Source of the DNA: Sedimentisphaerales bacterium
GTDB lineage: Bacteria > Planctomycetota > Phycisphaerae > Sedimentisphaerales > Anaerobacaceae
DNA: 5,135 nt
Direction: 5' to 3'
Assembly (NCBI GenBank): GCA_016933985.1
Contig: JAFGTU010000222.1
Span: 1 to 5,135 of the forward strand
The position numbers and the translations under genes were made by a program. Below, piece by piece: positions 1-5,135 of the stretch (position 1 is its first letter; every line of letters begins with the position of its first letter). The notes under the pieces are model-generated. The model was not told the DNA's origin, did not search any database, and saw nothing but the letters and a program-made list of their open reading frames with translations.

Positions 1-69
1 GGGACGATATCCGTCGAGTCGAAGCCCGCACAGGGAAGCACATTCAAGATCGTGCTGCCGAGGCAATAG
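1..69 (+). CDS. Sensor histidine kinase, C-terminal end (partial)
   Basis: Frame 1 is open from the left edge to a TAG at 67-69 and gives 22 residues: GTISVESKPAQGSTF followed by KIVLPRQ. This is the usual last strand of the HATPase_c domain of two-component sensor kinases. There, a G-x-I/V-x-V-E-S sequence leads to G-x-G-S-T-F (here the variant AQGSTF, part of the ATP-lid/G2 region) and the protein ends in hydrophobic-plus-LP residues. Such kinases autophosphorylate on histidine and pass the phosphate to a response regulator. The sensor part and the H-box lie outside the window, so the signal cannot be guessed. Only six bases separate the stop from the next start, so the kinase is probably co-transcribed with the CNNM-type genes downstream. 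A hybrid kinase or a PAS-containing kinase is equally possible, because only the tail is visible. Confidence 0.85.
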   Translation, partial: GTISVESKPAQGSTFKIVLPRQ

Positions 70-75
70 CGGATC

Positions 76-1341
76 GTGCGACTGCTTTATCAAAATCTCG
101 GGCACATAATTTTAATGCTGGCGCTGCTTTTGTGTTCGGGCTTTTTCTCGGCCTCGGAGACGGCTTTCTTCAATCTTTCGAGCCGGCACAGGCGAATGTT
201 GCGGGAATCACGGCATCGATTGCAGAAGCTCGTCGCGCATCTCCTGGAGCACCCCGGTCGTCTGCTCAACAGCCTCCTGTTCGGAAATATGACCGTCAAC
301 GTCTTATACTTCTCGGCTTCAAGCGTTCTTGTGATGAGGATTGAGAAGGAGGTCGGGATCACGGCGGCCGGCGCCGTGGCTTTCGTTAGTTTTGCCTTGC
401 TCGTCCTCGCGGGGGAAATACTGCCAAAATCAGTTGCCTATGCCAGCTCACGTTCGATAAGTGCGATTGCTGCTAGTCCCGCCTACCTTTGGCTGAAGGT
501 GTTTGCTCCGCTGCAATTTGTTTTCAAAGTGCTTGTATTGGAGCCGACTTTGCGCATATTGCTCGGGCCGAAGAGGATGCCCCATTCGCTAAAAGTCGCG
601 GAGTTTTTATCATTGATCGAAGCTACCCGCACACAGGGCCTGATTACATCCGATGAGAACAGGCTCCTGACGGAAGTAATCGAACTGGGTTTCCTGAAGG
701 TCCGTCATGTTATGCGTCCGCGTGTGGATATGGTTGCCTGCTCGGCGAAAGAATCTGTGGAGACTGCCAAGAGGCTAATGTTGGCGAACAGCCTGACGAA
801 GCTGCCGATATATGTCGGCGACATTGACAATATCATCGGTTTGGTGCATTTTCGTCGGCTTCTGCTCGAACCCGGCGTGCCGCTTGATAAACTGGCCGAC
901 GAAGTCTCTTATGTTCCCGAGCAGAAGACGGTGGAATCGCTGCTGGAATTCTTCCGGCGGAGCCACAGCGATACTGCTGTGGTCGTTGATGAGTACGGTG
1001 GGATTGCGGGGCTGGTTCGCCTGGAGGATATCGCCGAGGAGCTTTTTGGGCCAATAGAAACCGCCGAAGGGACCGAAGCGATCCAACAGATCCGCCTTTT
1101 CGAGTATCGTCTGGCGGGTAGTCTGGCAATTCACGACTGGGCTGAGGCGTTCGGGATTGATGTAAGTGAGACGCGAATTTGCACGGTTGGCGGACTGGTT
1201 ACGGCAATGCTGGGCAGAATGCCAAAGACCGGGGACCAAGCACAATTGAACAATTTGACTTTTACTGTCGAAAAAGTGCGCAAGCACCGAATCGAAAGCC
1301 TCGTACTGAAACTGAAGCCCGGGGGAACGGATGGGCAGTAG
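76..1341 (+). CDS. CNNM/CorC-family membrane protein (DUF21, CBS pair, CorC_HlyC)
   Basis: The 421-residue product has the full hemolysin C/CorC-like architecture, usually assigned to Mg2+/Co2+ export or divalent-cation homeostasis at the cytoplasmic membrane. Residues about 9-180 form the DUF21/CNNM membrane domain, with hydrophobic segments near 9-27, 66-87, 97-115 and 131-155. Family motifs are SASETA at 25-30, GNMTVN at 70-75 and GEILPK at 113-118. A cytosolic CBS pair follows: the first begins at VMRPRVDMV (212-220), and the second holds VVVDEYGGIAGLV (302-314) and LEDIAEELFG (316-325). Residues about 343-415 are the CorC_HlyC domain, with TVGGLV at 370-375. Length and domain order are normal for the family. 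The GTG start at 76 has only a weak ribosome site; ATG at 115 (residue 14) is possible but would cut into the first membrane segment. The old name hemolysin is not evidence of haemolysis. Transport direction and ion are inferred from the family only. Confidence 0.92.
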   Translation: MRLLYQNLGHIILMLALLLCSGFFSASETAFFNLSSRHRRMLRESRHRLQKLVAHLLEHPGRLLNSLLFGNMTVNVLYFSASSVLVMRIEKEVGITAAGAVAFVSFALLVLAGEILPKSVAYASSRSISAIAASPAYLWLKVFAPLQFVFKVLVLEPTLRILLGPKRMPHSLKVAEFLSLIEATRTQGLITSDENRLLTEVIELGFLKVRHVMRPRVDMVACSAKESVETAKRLMLANSLTKLPIYVGDIDNIIGLVHFRRLLLEPGVPLDKLADEVSYVPEQKTVESLLEFFRRSHSDTAVVVDEYGGIAGLVRLEDIAEELFGPIETAEGTEAIQQIRLFEYRLAGSLAIHDWAEAFGIDVSETRICTVGGLVTAMLGRMPKTGDQAQLNNLTFTVEKVRKHRIESLVLKLKPGGTDGQ

Positions 1342-2329
1342 CATATTCATGGTTGCGGTGTTTGCGTTTTTCGTATTGCTCTCGGGGCTGTTTGCGGGCA
1401 GCGAGACGGGTATGTATCAGCTCAGCCGGGTTCGGCTCCGCCTCGGTATCGAGAAGAAGCGATTCCTATATGTTGTCCTGGGAAAGGTTATGGGCGACAG
1501 TGCGGGGTTGCTGCTTTCGATGTTGGTGGGGACGAACCTTGTGTATTATCTTGCGACGAGCATGCTGACCTACCTATTCTTTGTAAAGGTGGGGCCTGAG
1601 TCGGCGGAGGCGTTGGCGACGGTCGTGGCTGTGCCGGTGCTCTTTGTTTTCTCGGAGTTGATCCCTAAAAATATGTTCTTCTATCGTGCGGACTTCCTCA
1701 TGCCATACTCTGCACCCGTGCTGCTGGTATTTCACAAGGCATTTAGCTGGTGCGGAGCTGTGCCTGTGCTTCGCTTCATTTCCAGTGTCTTCTCAAGATT
1801 GTTAGGGCTGCAGTCTGCATCGAAGTCGGTAATAACCTCGGCGCAGAAGCACCGGATCAGGGCCATTCTGCAGGATACGCGCGAGGAAGGTATTCTTAGC
1901 TCCGTGCAGACGGAGATCATCGACCGGATTGTGGGCATCCCGAGCTTAAGGATACAGTCCGTGATGATCCCGATGCAAAAGGCCGAAACGGTGGACATTG
2001 CCTCGGACAGGCAGGCTTTGTTGAAGAAACTGGCCGAGCATGCCTATACTCGCCTGCTCGTTTGCGAGGAGCAACCGGCCAACATTGTGGGCTTCGTGAA
2101 CATTTACGAGGCTTTGAGCTCGTCGCAGCAGTTCACTGATTTGCGGGATATGGTTAAGCCGATTCGCAGACTCAGCGGCGATACGGTTGTCACCGATGCG
2201 GTGGGAGTTATGCAGAGGGAGGGGCACAAGATTGTACTGGTAACACGGCCAGGCCGAGAGCGGCCAGTAGGTATCGTAACAATGAAGGACCTCGCCGAAG
2301 AACTCTTGGGCGAATTGGTCGAGTGGTAG
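1331..2329 (+). CDS. Short CNNM/DUF21-CBS membrane protein, paralogue of the preceding gene
   Basis: This 332-residue protein has the same DUF21 membrane domain plus CBS pair as its neighbour but stops right after the second CBS, so it has no CorC_HlyC domain. Hydrophobic segments lie near 4-22, 57-84, 93-110 and 124-150. Family motifs are GLFAGSETGMY at 19-29, GTN at 67-69 and SELIPKN at 108-114. CBS1 begins at VMIPM (211-215). CBS2 ends in RPVGIVTMKDLAEELLGEL (311-329), but the usual VVDEYGG core is replaced by IVLVTRPGRERP (301-312). The ATG at 1331 follows a purine-rich GGGGGAA about four bases away and overlaps the preceding gene by 11 bases, which implies translational coupling. The pair probably arose by duplication and may form a hetero-oligomer, since CNNM/CorC proteins are dimers. 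The altered CBS2 may have lost or changed nucleotide binding; that is inference. Confidence 0.88.
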   Translation: MGSSIFMVAVFAFFVLLSGLFAGSETGMYQLSRVRLRLGIEKKRFLYVVLGKVMGDSAGLLLSMLVGTNLVYYLATSMLTYLFFVKVGPESAEALATVVAVPVLFVFSELIPKNMFFYRADFLMPYSAPVLLVFHKAFSWCGAVPVLRFISSVFSRLLGLQSASKSVITSAQKHRIRAILQDTREEGILSSVQTEIIDRIVGIPSLRIQSVMIPMQKAETVDIASDRQALLKKLAEHAYTRLLVCEEQPANIVGFVNIYEALSSSQQFTDLRDMVKPIRRLSGDTVVTDAVGVMQREGHKIVLVTRPGRERPVGIVTMKDLAEELLGELVEW

Positions 2330-2367
2330 AATGGCGCCCGCTTATTCAAGATGAGTTGCGAATCCAA

Positions 2368-3909
2368 ATGTCTCAAAGAAATGTCAACCTTGCGGTTGTA
2401 GTGGCGGCTGTCGGGCTTGCGGCTTCGATTCTGGCCAACAGCATGAGTAAGCCGGTCGGCCGGGATGAGCAGATGTACTGCACCGCCGGCGTGCTGATGA
2501 GCCAGGGGAAAATGATCTACCGGGATTTTTCCTACGCGGCCCAACCGCCCTACCACGCCCTGCTTCTTGCAACGGTCTATCGTGTGTCGGGGACGAGCTG
2601 CTACTTATTGGCCGGTCGGTTGGTTTCGATCGTGTGCGACATATTGGTCGTGGTGTGCATTCTGGGGATATACAGACGGGTATTCGACCGCTTTGCCGTG
2701 TCCGGCGGACTTCTGGGCCTTGCAGGGGCGGCCCTGTACGTCTTTAATCCACTGGTCGATTATTCCAACGGGTATGCGTGGAACCACGATGTTGTGATTC
2801 TGTTTGTGGCGGCAGCGTTTTGGCTCTACATATCGATCGACTTCACTAGGCGATTGCAGTGGGCCCGGATTGCCGCAGTCGGCGCGCTGCTTACCTTTGC
2901 GAGCTGTATGCGAATTACGACGGCCCTGGTGGAAATGCTGTTCCTGGCAATTTTGATTGGCCGACCGGCGGGATCGTTCAAAGAAAGATGCAGGCGGATG
3001 CTGCCGTTTCTCGGTGCCGCAGCGGTTGTGTTGATTTGGCCTGTGCGGGTCGTTGCTCACGCGCCGCAGGCGTTCTTTCTGAATATGATCAAGATACCGA
3101 TGCTTTACGCCGACTGGCTCGCGAAGATCGGTATGGTCCATAACAAGCTCGATTTGACAGTGGCCTGCCTTATAACGCCAGGCTATTCTGTGCTTGTCGG
3201 GATGGCGGTCTATTTGGGACTTGCGGTTCTCTTTCTGCGGCCGAGGCTGAAGATAACGAACGGCAGAAATTTATTGCTGGCATCTCTGCTGGCGGTAGCT
3301 TTCTTTATTATAGCGTTTGTCCCGCCGACGATGTGGCGGCAATATCTCGCAGCCCCGGCGCCTTTCATGATAATCGCCCTTGCCTATCCGCTGCTCTTCC
3401 TGAGAGAGCTGGCCGAGACGGACAAGGCGGCTCGGCAATTCGAGATAGTCTGTGTGCTGATTGGGCTATGCGTTCTTGTGGCGGCAGTATCGAATTCTAT
3501 TGTATTGAAGAGACTGCCGCTGGCGATTCTCCCCGAGGAATGGACGCCGGTTGTAAGGCACCGGATTTCAGAGAAACTCGGACAGGCTGTTCAACAGCCC
3601 AAGAAGGTGCTGACTTTAGCCCCCCTGCTTGCACTTGAAGGCGGGTGCGATATCTACGACGAGCTGTCGGCCGGCTCGATTATATACAGGATTGGCGATT
3701 CCTTAACGCCCGATGAGCGGGCCGCTACGCATACGGTCGGCCCGCAGGGATTGCGTGCTATGGTGGAGGCATCGCCTGCATCGGCGGCGATCCTGGGCGT
3801 CGAGGCCCCCTACATGGCGTTTCTCGAAGAGCCGTTGAAACAGATTGTGCCGCCCGACTGGAAGACGACCGTGCTGGCGGATGGAGCCATAGCATACCTG
3901 CGCCCGTGA
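2368..3909 (+). CDS. GT-C family membrane glycosyltransferase (PMT/ArnT-like, family 39)
   Basis: The product is 513 residues from ATG 2368. It is a polytopic membrane protein with many hydrophobic segments up to about residue 375 and a more polar C-terminal tail of about 115 residues, probably periplasmic. After the first membrane segment comes GRDEQMYCTAGVLMSQG (31-47), then YRDF and QPPYHALL (about 51-66). This is the signature of the PMT_2/ArnT-type GT-C fold, where an acidic residue of the first outer loop (here D33/E34) serves catalysis. Further on are NHD (139-141) and MWRQYLAAPAPF (322-333), resembling the family's late R-Y-x-x-x-x-P motif. Such enzymes transfer a sugar from a polyprenyl-phosphate donor to lipid, glycan or protein acceptors. 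The acceptor cannot be read from the sequence. The frame is also open from a GTG at 2323, which overlaps the preceding stop and adds 15 polar residues. I prefer ATG 2368 because the first membrane helix follows it directly, but neither start has a clear ribosome site. Confidence 0.82.
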   Translation: MSQRNVNLAVVVAAVGLAASILANSMSKPVGRDEQMYCTAGVLMSQGKMIYRDFSYAAQPPYHALLLATVYRVSGTSCYLLAGRLVSIVCDILVVVCILGIYRRVFDRFAVSGGLLGLAGAALYVFNPLVDYSNGYAWNHDVVILFVAAAFWLYISIDFTRRLQWARIAAVGALLTFASCMRITTALVEMLFLAILIGRPAGSFKERCRRMLPFLGAAAVVLIWPVRVVAHAPQAFFLNMIKIPMLYADWLAKIGMVHNKLDLTVACLITPGYSVLVGMAVYLGLAVLFLRPRLKITNGRNLLLASLLAVAFFIIAFVPPTMWRQYLAAPAPFMIIALAYPLLFLRELAETDKAARQFEIVCVLIGLCVLVAAVSNSIVLKRLPLAILPEEWTPVVRHRISEKLGQAVQQPKKVLTLAPLLALEGGCDIYDELSAGSIIYRIGDSLTPDERAATHTVGPQGLRAMVEASPASAAILGVEAPYMAFLEEPLKQIVPPDWKTTVLADGAIAYLRP

Positions 3910-3920
3910 CCGCCCTGCCG

Positions 3921-4027
3921 TGTCATTCCGAGCCGCTTGTCCGCCGTAGCCTTGGCGAAGGCGGAAGGAATCTATTAAAACATATTTCTCCACTTCGTTC
4001 GCTGCGCTCACTCCGGTCGAAATGACA
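3921..4027. repeat. Intergenic repeat element with terminal inverted repeats and nested hairpin
   Basis: The element fills most of the 174-base gap between convergent genes. Its left end TGTCATTCCGAGC (3921-3933) is matched in inverted orientation by GGTCGAAATGACA (4015-4027), with 11 of 13 positions complementary. Inside, TCCGCC (3940-3945) pairs with GGCGGA (3960-3965). The wording (GAAGGAATCTA, then CTTCGTTCGCTGCGCTCACTCCGGTCGAAATGACA in parts) is familiar from short palindromic repeats recurring between genes in many environmental bacterial genomes. That is recollection, not a search result. It carries no transposase and is too short to encode one, so it could be a non-autonomous (MITE- or REP-like) element. 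It may also act as a bidirectional transcript end, although no T-run follows either stem. Confidence 0.75.
3940..3965. repeat. Internal GC-rich hairpin of the intergenic repeat
   Basis: TCCGCC (3940-3945) and GGCGGA (3960-3965) are perfect reverse complements around a 14-base loop that itself contains GCC-TT-GGC. Flanking CTT (3936-3938) and AAG (3965-3967) nearly extend the stem. The hairpin lies 30 bases after the glycosyltransferase stop. It could protect or end the plus-strand transcript, but the lack of a following T-run argues against a standard intrinsic terminator. Confidence 0.5.
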
Positions 4028-4083
4028 GCCGACGCGCTTTCGCAGATGATTTTTCGCGGCCCAGCACAGCCGGCGACGGGTAG

Positions 4084-4329
4084 CTACTCCACGGGGATAT
4101 CCTGACCCTGGCCTTTGATCCTTGGCCACTCTATTTCGAGAATCCCCGGCTCGACAAGGCGTACCTTTATCTGATCTTTCTTTACCGCGGGATTGAGGTC
4201 AAGCCGGATGACCTCGCAATCCTCCGACCGGGTGTACTTTACGACCTTGTACGGGCCGAGCACACCGACGCTGATAGGTCCGATATTTATCCCAAAATCA
4301 CCCCACTGACCTTCGAATTCCTTCCCCAT
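4084..4329 (-). CDS. Small Hsp20/alpha-crystallin-like protein
   Basis: From ATG 4329 the product is 81 residues. The C-terminal half reads like the end of an alpha-crystallin domain: VIRLDLNPAVKKDQIKVRL (41-59), then GILEIEWPR (63-71), which matches the family's G-V-L-x-I-x-x-P-K strand, and finally GQDIPVE (75-81), whose I-P-V fits the I-x-I/V tail used by small heat-shock proteins to join subunits. The first 35 residues (MGKEFEGQWGDFGINIGPIS onward) are glycine-rich and not obviously family-like. At 81 residues it is about half the usual Hsp20 length, so it may be a minimal or divergent ACD protein rather than a typical chaperone. A perfect AGGAGG seven bases before ATG 4329 fixes the start, although the frame is open to a TTG at 4347. 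It runs convergently to the plus-strand operon, and its base composition is like that operon rather than its AT-rich upstream neighbour. Confidence 0.68.
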   Translation of the reverse strand: MGKEFEGQWGDFGINIGPISVGVLGPYKVVKYTRSEDCEVIRLDLNPAVKKDQIKVRLVEPGILEIEWPRIKGQGQDIPVE

Positions 4330-4336
4330 AATCAAA

Positions 4337-4342
4337 CCTCCT
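4337..4342 (-). promoter_or_regulatory. Strong ribosome binding site AGGAGG
   Basis: On the minus strand, AGGAGG is followed by TTTGATT and then ATG at 4329, a seven-base spacer. This is the only textbook Shine-Dalgarno site in the window. It decides the start of the Hsp20-like gene in favour of ATG 4329 over the upstream in-frame TTG at 4347. Confidence 0.85.
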
Positions 4343-4360
4343 GCCAATTCTCACCAATTC

Positions 4361-4373
4361 ACGGATTATCCGT
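4361..4373. promoter_or_regulatory. Perfect palindrome, possible operator upstream of the Hsp20-like gene
   Basis: ACGGAT-T-ATCCGT is a perfect inverted repeat with six-base arms around one base. It lies 32 bases upstream of ATG 4329, in the 57-base gap between the two minus-strand genes. A TATAAC reading on the minus strand (4377 to 4372) overlaps its edge and could be a -10 box. No good -35 is seen 16-18 bases further upstream. It would fit a repressor site for the small gene, but this is inferred from position and symmetry only. Confidence 0.35.
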
Positions 4374-4386
4374 TATACTTCATTGT

Positions 4387-5135
4387 TTAGTACACGTACG
4401 CGAAATCTCTCCAAGTGCTTGTATCATTTGAATCTTTTAGATAATCTCTTGTGAAAAGAGCTAAATCATGAAAATCAACTCTTCCATCTGGCAATCCCTC
4501 AAACCCAGAAATATCTGCAATTGGCTCAGAATCAGCCCAAAAAGCATAATCCTTCAAATTAACTTTTCCATCAAAATTGAAATCCCCTGGAAAACTATTA
4601 AATCTTTCTTGAGCATACATATAAGGCTTCCCTGATTTATAAGTGCCATTAAAATCCTCAAAAGGAACTTTTGCAGTTTTTCCACTTGAAGTATAAAAAT
4701 CACTTTTGTCAATAGCCTCTCTTATATCAGCTACAAAAGCAAGTGTATAATTATTTGGGTCATTAATATCATCATTAGGGTCTATAATGCTTTTTTCCCA
4801 AAATGTTATTGGCTTGTCTCCAAAATCAGCAAAATAAGGCTCAGTATTTACTAAAGGCAAACTGCACCATAAATCATTTACTGCATTAAGAGTTATATCT
4901 AAGCCAGACTGTGAAACAAGGCTTAATTCTAAATCAACAGGAGTTAAACTATCAATCGGCCTAACATCTACATTTATATCGTGCTCAAGACCTGGAATTC
5001 TTGAAATAATTTTTGTTTCTAAATCATAAATATTATAATACCACCCGTCCATTCCATCAAGTCCTTCTGAAGCTTCATTATAATGAAGAGTATTATGGGG
5101 CCTTCCTCTAAAATCAGGATTGCTAACATGGGCCA
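4387..5135 (-). CDS. Secreted-type protein with C-terminal dockerin-like domain (3' part, open past right edge)
   Basis: The frame is open from the TAA at 4387-4389 to the right edge, giving 248 visible residues; the N-terminus and any signal peptide lie outside. An internal ATG at 5052 is not the start, because open, similar-looking sequence (AHVSNPDFRGRP, LHYNEASEGLDG) continues upstream of it. The body is rich in Asp and Asn (for example DPNDDINDPNNY) and I do not recognise its family. The C-terminus resembles a type I dockerin. One calcium-loop repeat is GDFNFDGKVNLKD (visible residues 183-195), with D, N, D and D at loop positions 1, 3, 5 and 12. A second, degenerate one is EGLPDGRVDFHD (212-223), followed by LALFTRDYL. 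Dockerins bind cohesins in cellulosomes, but in planctomycetes such repeats end many extracellular proteins with no known cohesin partner. G+C is roughly one third in sampled lines, well below the rest of the window. Confidence 0.72.
   Translation of the reverse strand, partial: AHVSNPDFRGRPHNTLHYNEASEGLDGMDGWYYNIYDLETKIISRIPGLEHDINVDVRPIDSLTPVDLELSLVSQSGLDITLNAVNDLWCSLPLVNTEPYFADFGDKPITFWEKSIIDPNDDINDPNNYTLAFVADIREAIDKSDFYTSSGKTAKVPFEDFNGTYKSGKPYMYAQERFNSFPGDFNFDGKVNLKDYAFWADSEPIADISGFEGLPDGRVDFHDLALFTRDYLKDSNDTSTWRDFAYVY
4450..4584 (-). other. Dockerin type I-like domain, second loop degenerate
   Basis: This is the coding segment for the two half-repeats at the end of the AT-rich gene. The first loop keeps all main calcium ligands (D1, N3, D5, D12, with G at 6). 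The second has E at position 1 and L at position 3, keeping only D5, G6, D9 and D12, so it probably binds calcium poorly if at all. Each loop is followed by the start of a helix (YAFWAD; LALFTRDYL), as expected for the F-hand fold. Confidence 0.6.

Noticed and set aside
775..1350. Minus-strand ORF of 191 codons opposite the first CNNM-type gene
   Set aside because: It is antisense to a well-supported gene with clear family motifs, and its translation shows no recognisable domain.
2605..3141. Minus-strand ORF of 178 codons opposite the glycosyltransferase
   Set aside because: It is antisense to a polytopic membrane protein; the polar, His/Arg/Gln-rich translation is typical of the reverse strand of hydrophobic codons.
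3936..3980. Standard intrinsic terminator after the glycosyltransferase
   Set aside because: A stable GC-rich stem is present, but it is followed by AGGAATCTATT rather than a run of T, so it is listed only as part of the repeat.
3921..4027. CRISPR-like array
   Set aside because: There is only one copy of the palindromic unit, with no regularly spaced repeats.
3703..4129. Two minus-strand ORFs across the intergenic repeat
   Set aside because: Their translations are made largely of the repeat itself and the reverse strand of neighbouring genes; the RSERSERSGEI-like peptide is a known kind of false product of such repeats.
4330..4347. Upstream TTG start for the Hsp20-like gene
   Set aside because: The six extra codons are made of the AGGAGG ribosome site itself, which is ideally placed for ATG 4329.
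5050..5052. ATG at 5052 as the start of the dockerin gene
   Set aside because: The frame stays open for another 27 codons to the window edge with similar composition, and the protein would lack a signal peptide if it began here.

Overview
The window looks like chromosomal DNA from a Planctomycetota bacterium, most likely the Phycisphaerae/Sedimentisphaerales side. This is an inference from two things: the style of the C-terminal dockerin-like repeat in the last gene (a D-x-N-x-D-G loop, then a GLPDGRVDFHDLALF-type second half), and the general look of the genes. No rRNA, tRNA, CRISPR array, transposase or phage gene was found, so the taxonomic call is tentative.

Positions 1-3909 hold a tightly packed plus-strand operon. 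It begins with the last 22 codons of a sensor histidine kinase (1-69). Six bases later comes a full-length CNNM/CorC-type membrane protein with DUF21, CBS pair and CorC_HlyC domains (76-1341). A shorter paralogue lacking the CorC_HlyC domain overlaps it by 11 bases (1331-2329). Last is a GT-C fold (PMT/ArnT-like, family 39) polytopic glycosyltransferase (about 2368-3909). The two CNNM-like proteins probably work together in divalent-cation transport or envelope ion homeostasis. The glycosyltransferase probably moves a sugar from a polyprenyl-phosphate donor on the outer face of the cytoplasmic membrane. Nothing in the sequence links that reaction directly to the transporters.

Positions 3910-4083 separate the plus-strand operon from convergent minus-strand genes. 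They hold a 107-base element with imperfect terminal inverted repeats (TGTCATTcCGAgC and its partner) and an internal hairpin. It resembles intergenic repeats scattered through many environmental bacterial genomes.

The minus strand carries a small Hsp20/alpha-crystallin-like protein (4084-4329). Its start is fixed by a perfect AGGAGG site, and a perfect 13-base palindrome lies upstream. Beyond it is the 3' part of a larger, probably secreted protein with a C-terminal dockerin-like domain (4387 to the right edge, open past the window). This last gene is much richer in A+T than everything to its left, so there is a sharp compositional boundary near 4380.

I do not see a convincing new multi-gene system. 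The most interesting items are the compositional break, the half-length Hsp20-like gene with its palindrome, the unequal CNNM pair behind a histidine kinase, and the nested-hairpin repeat.
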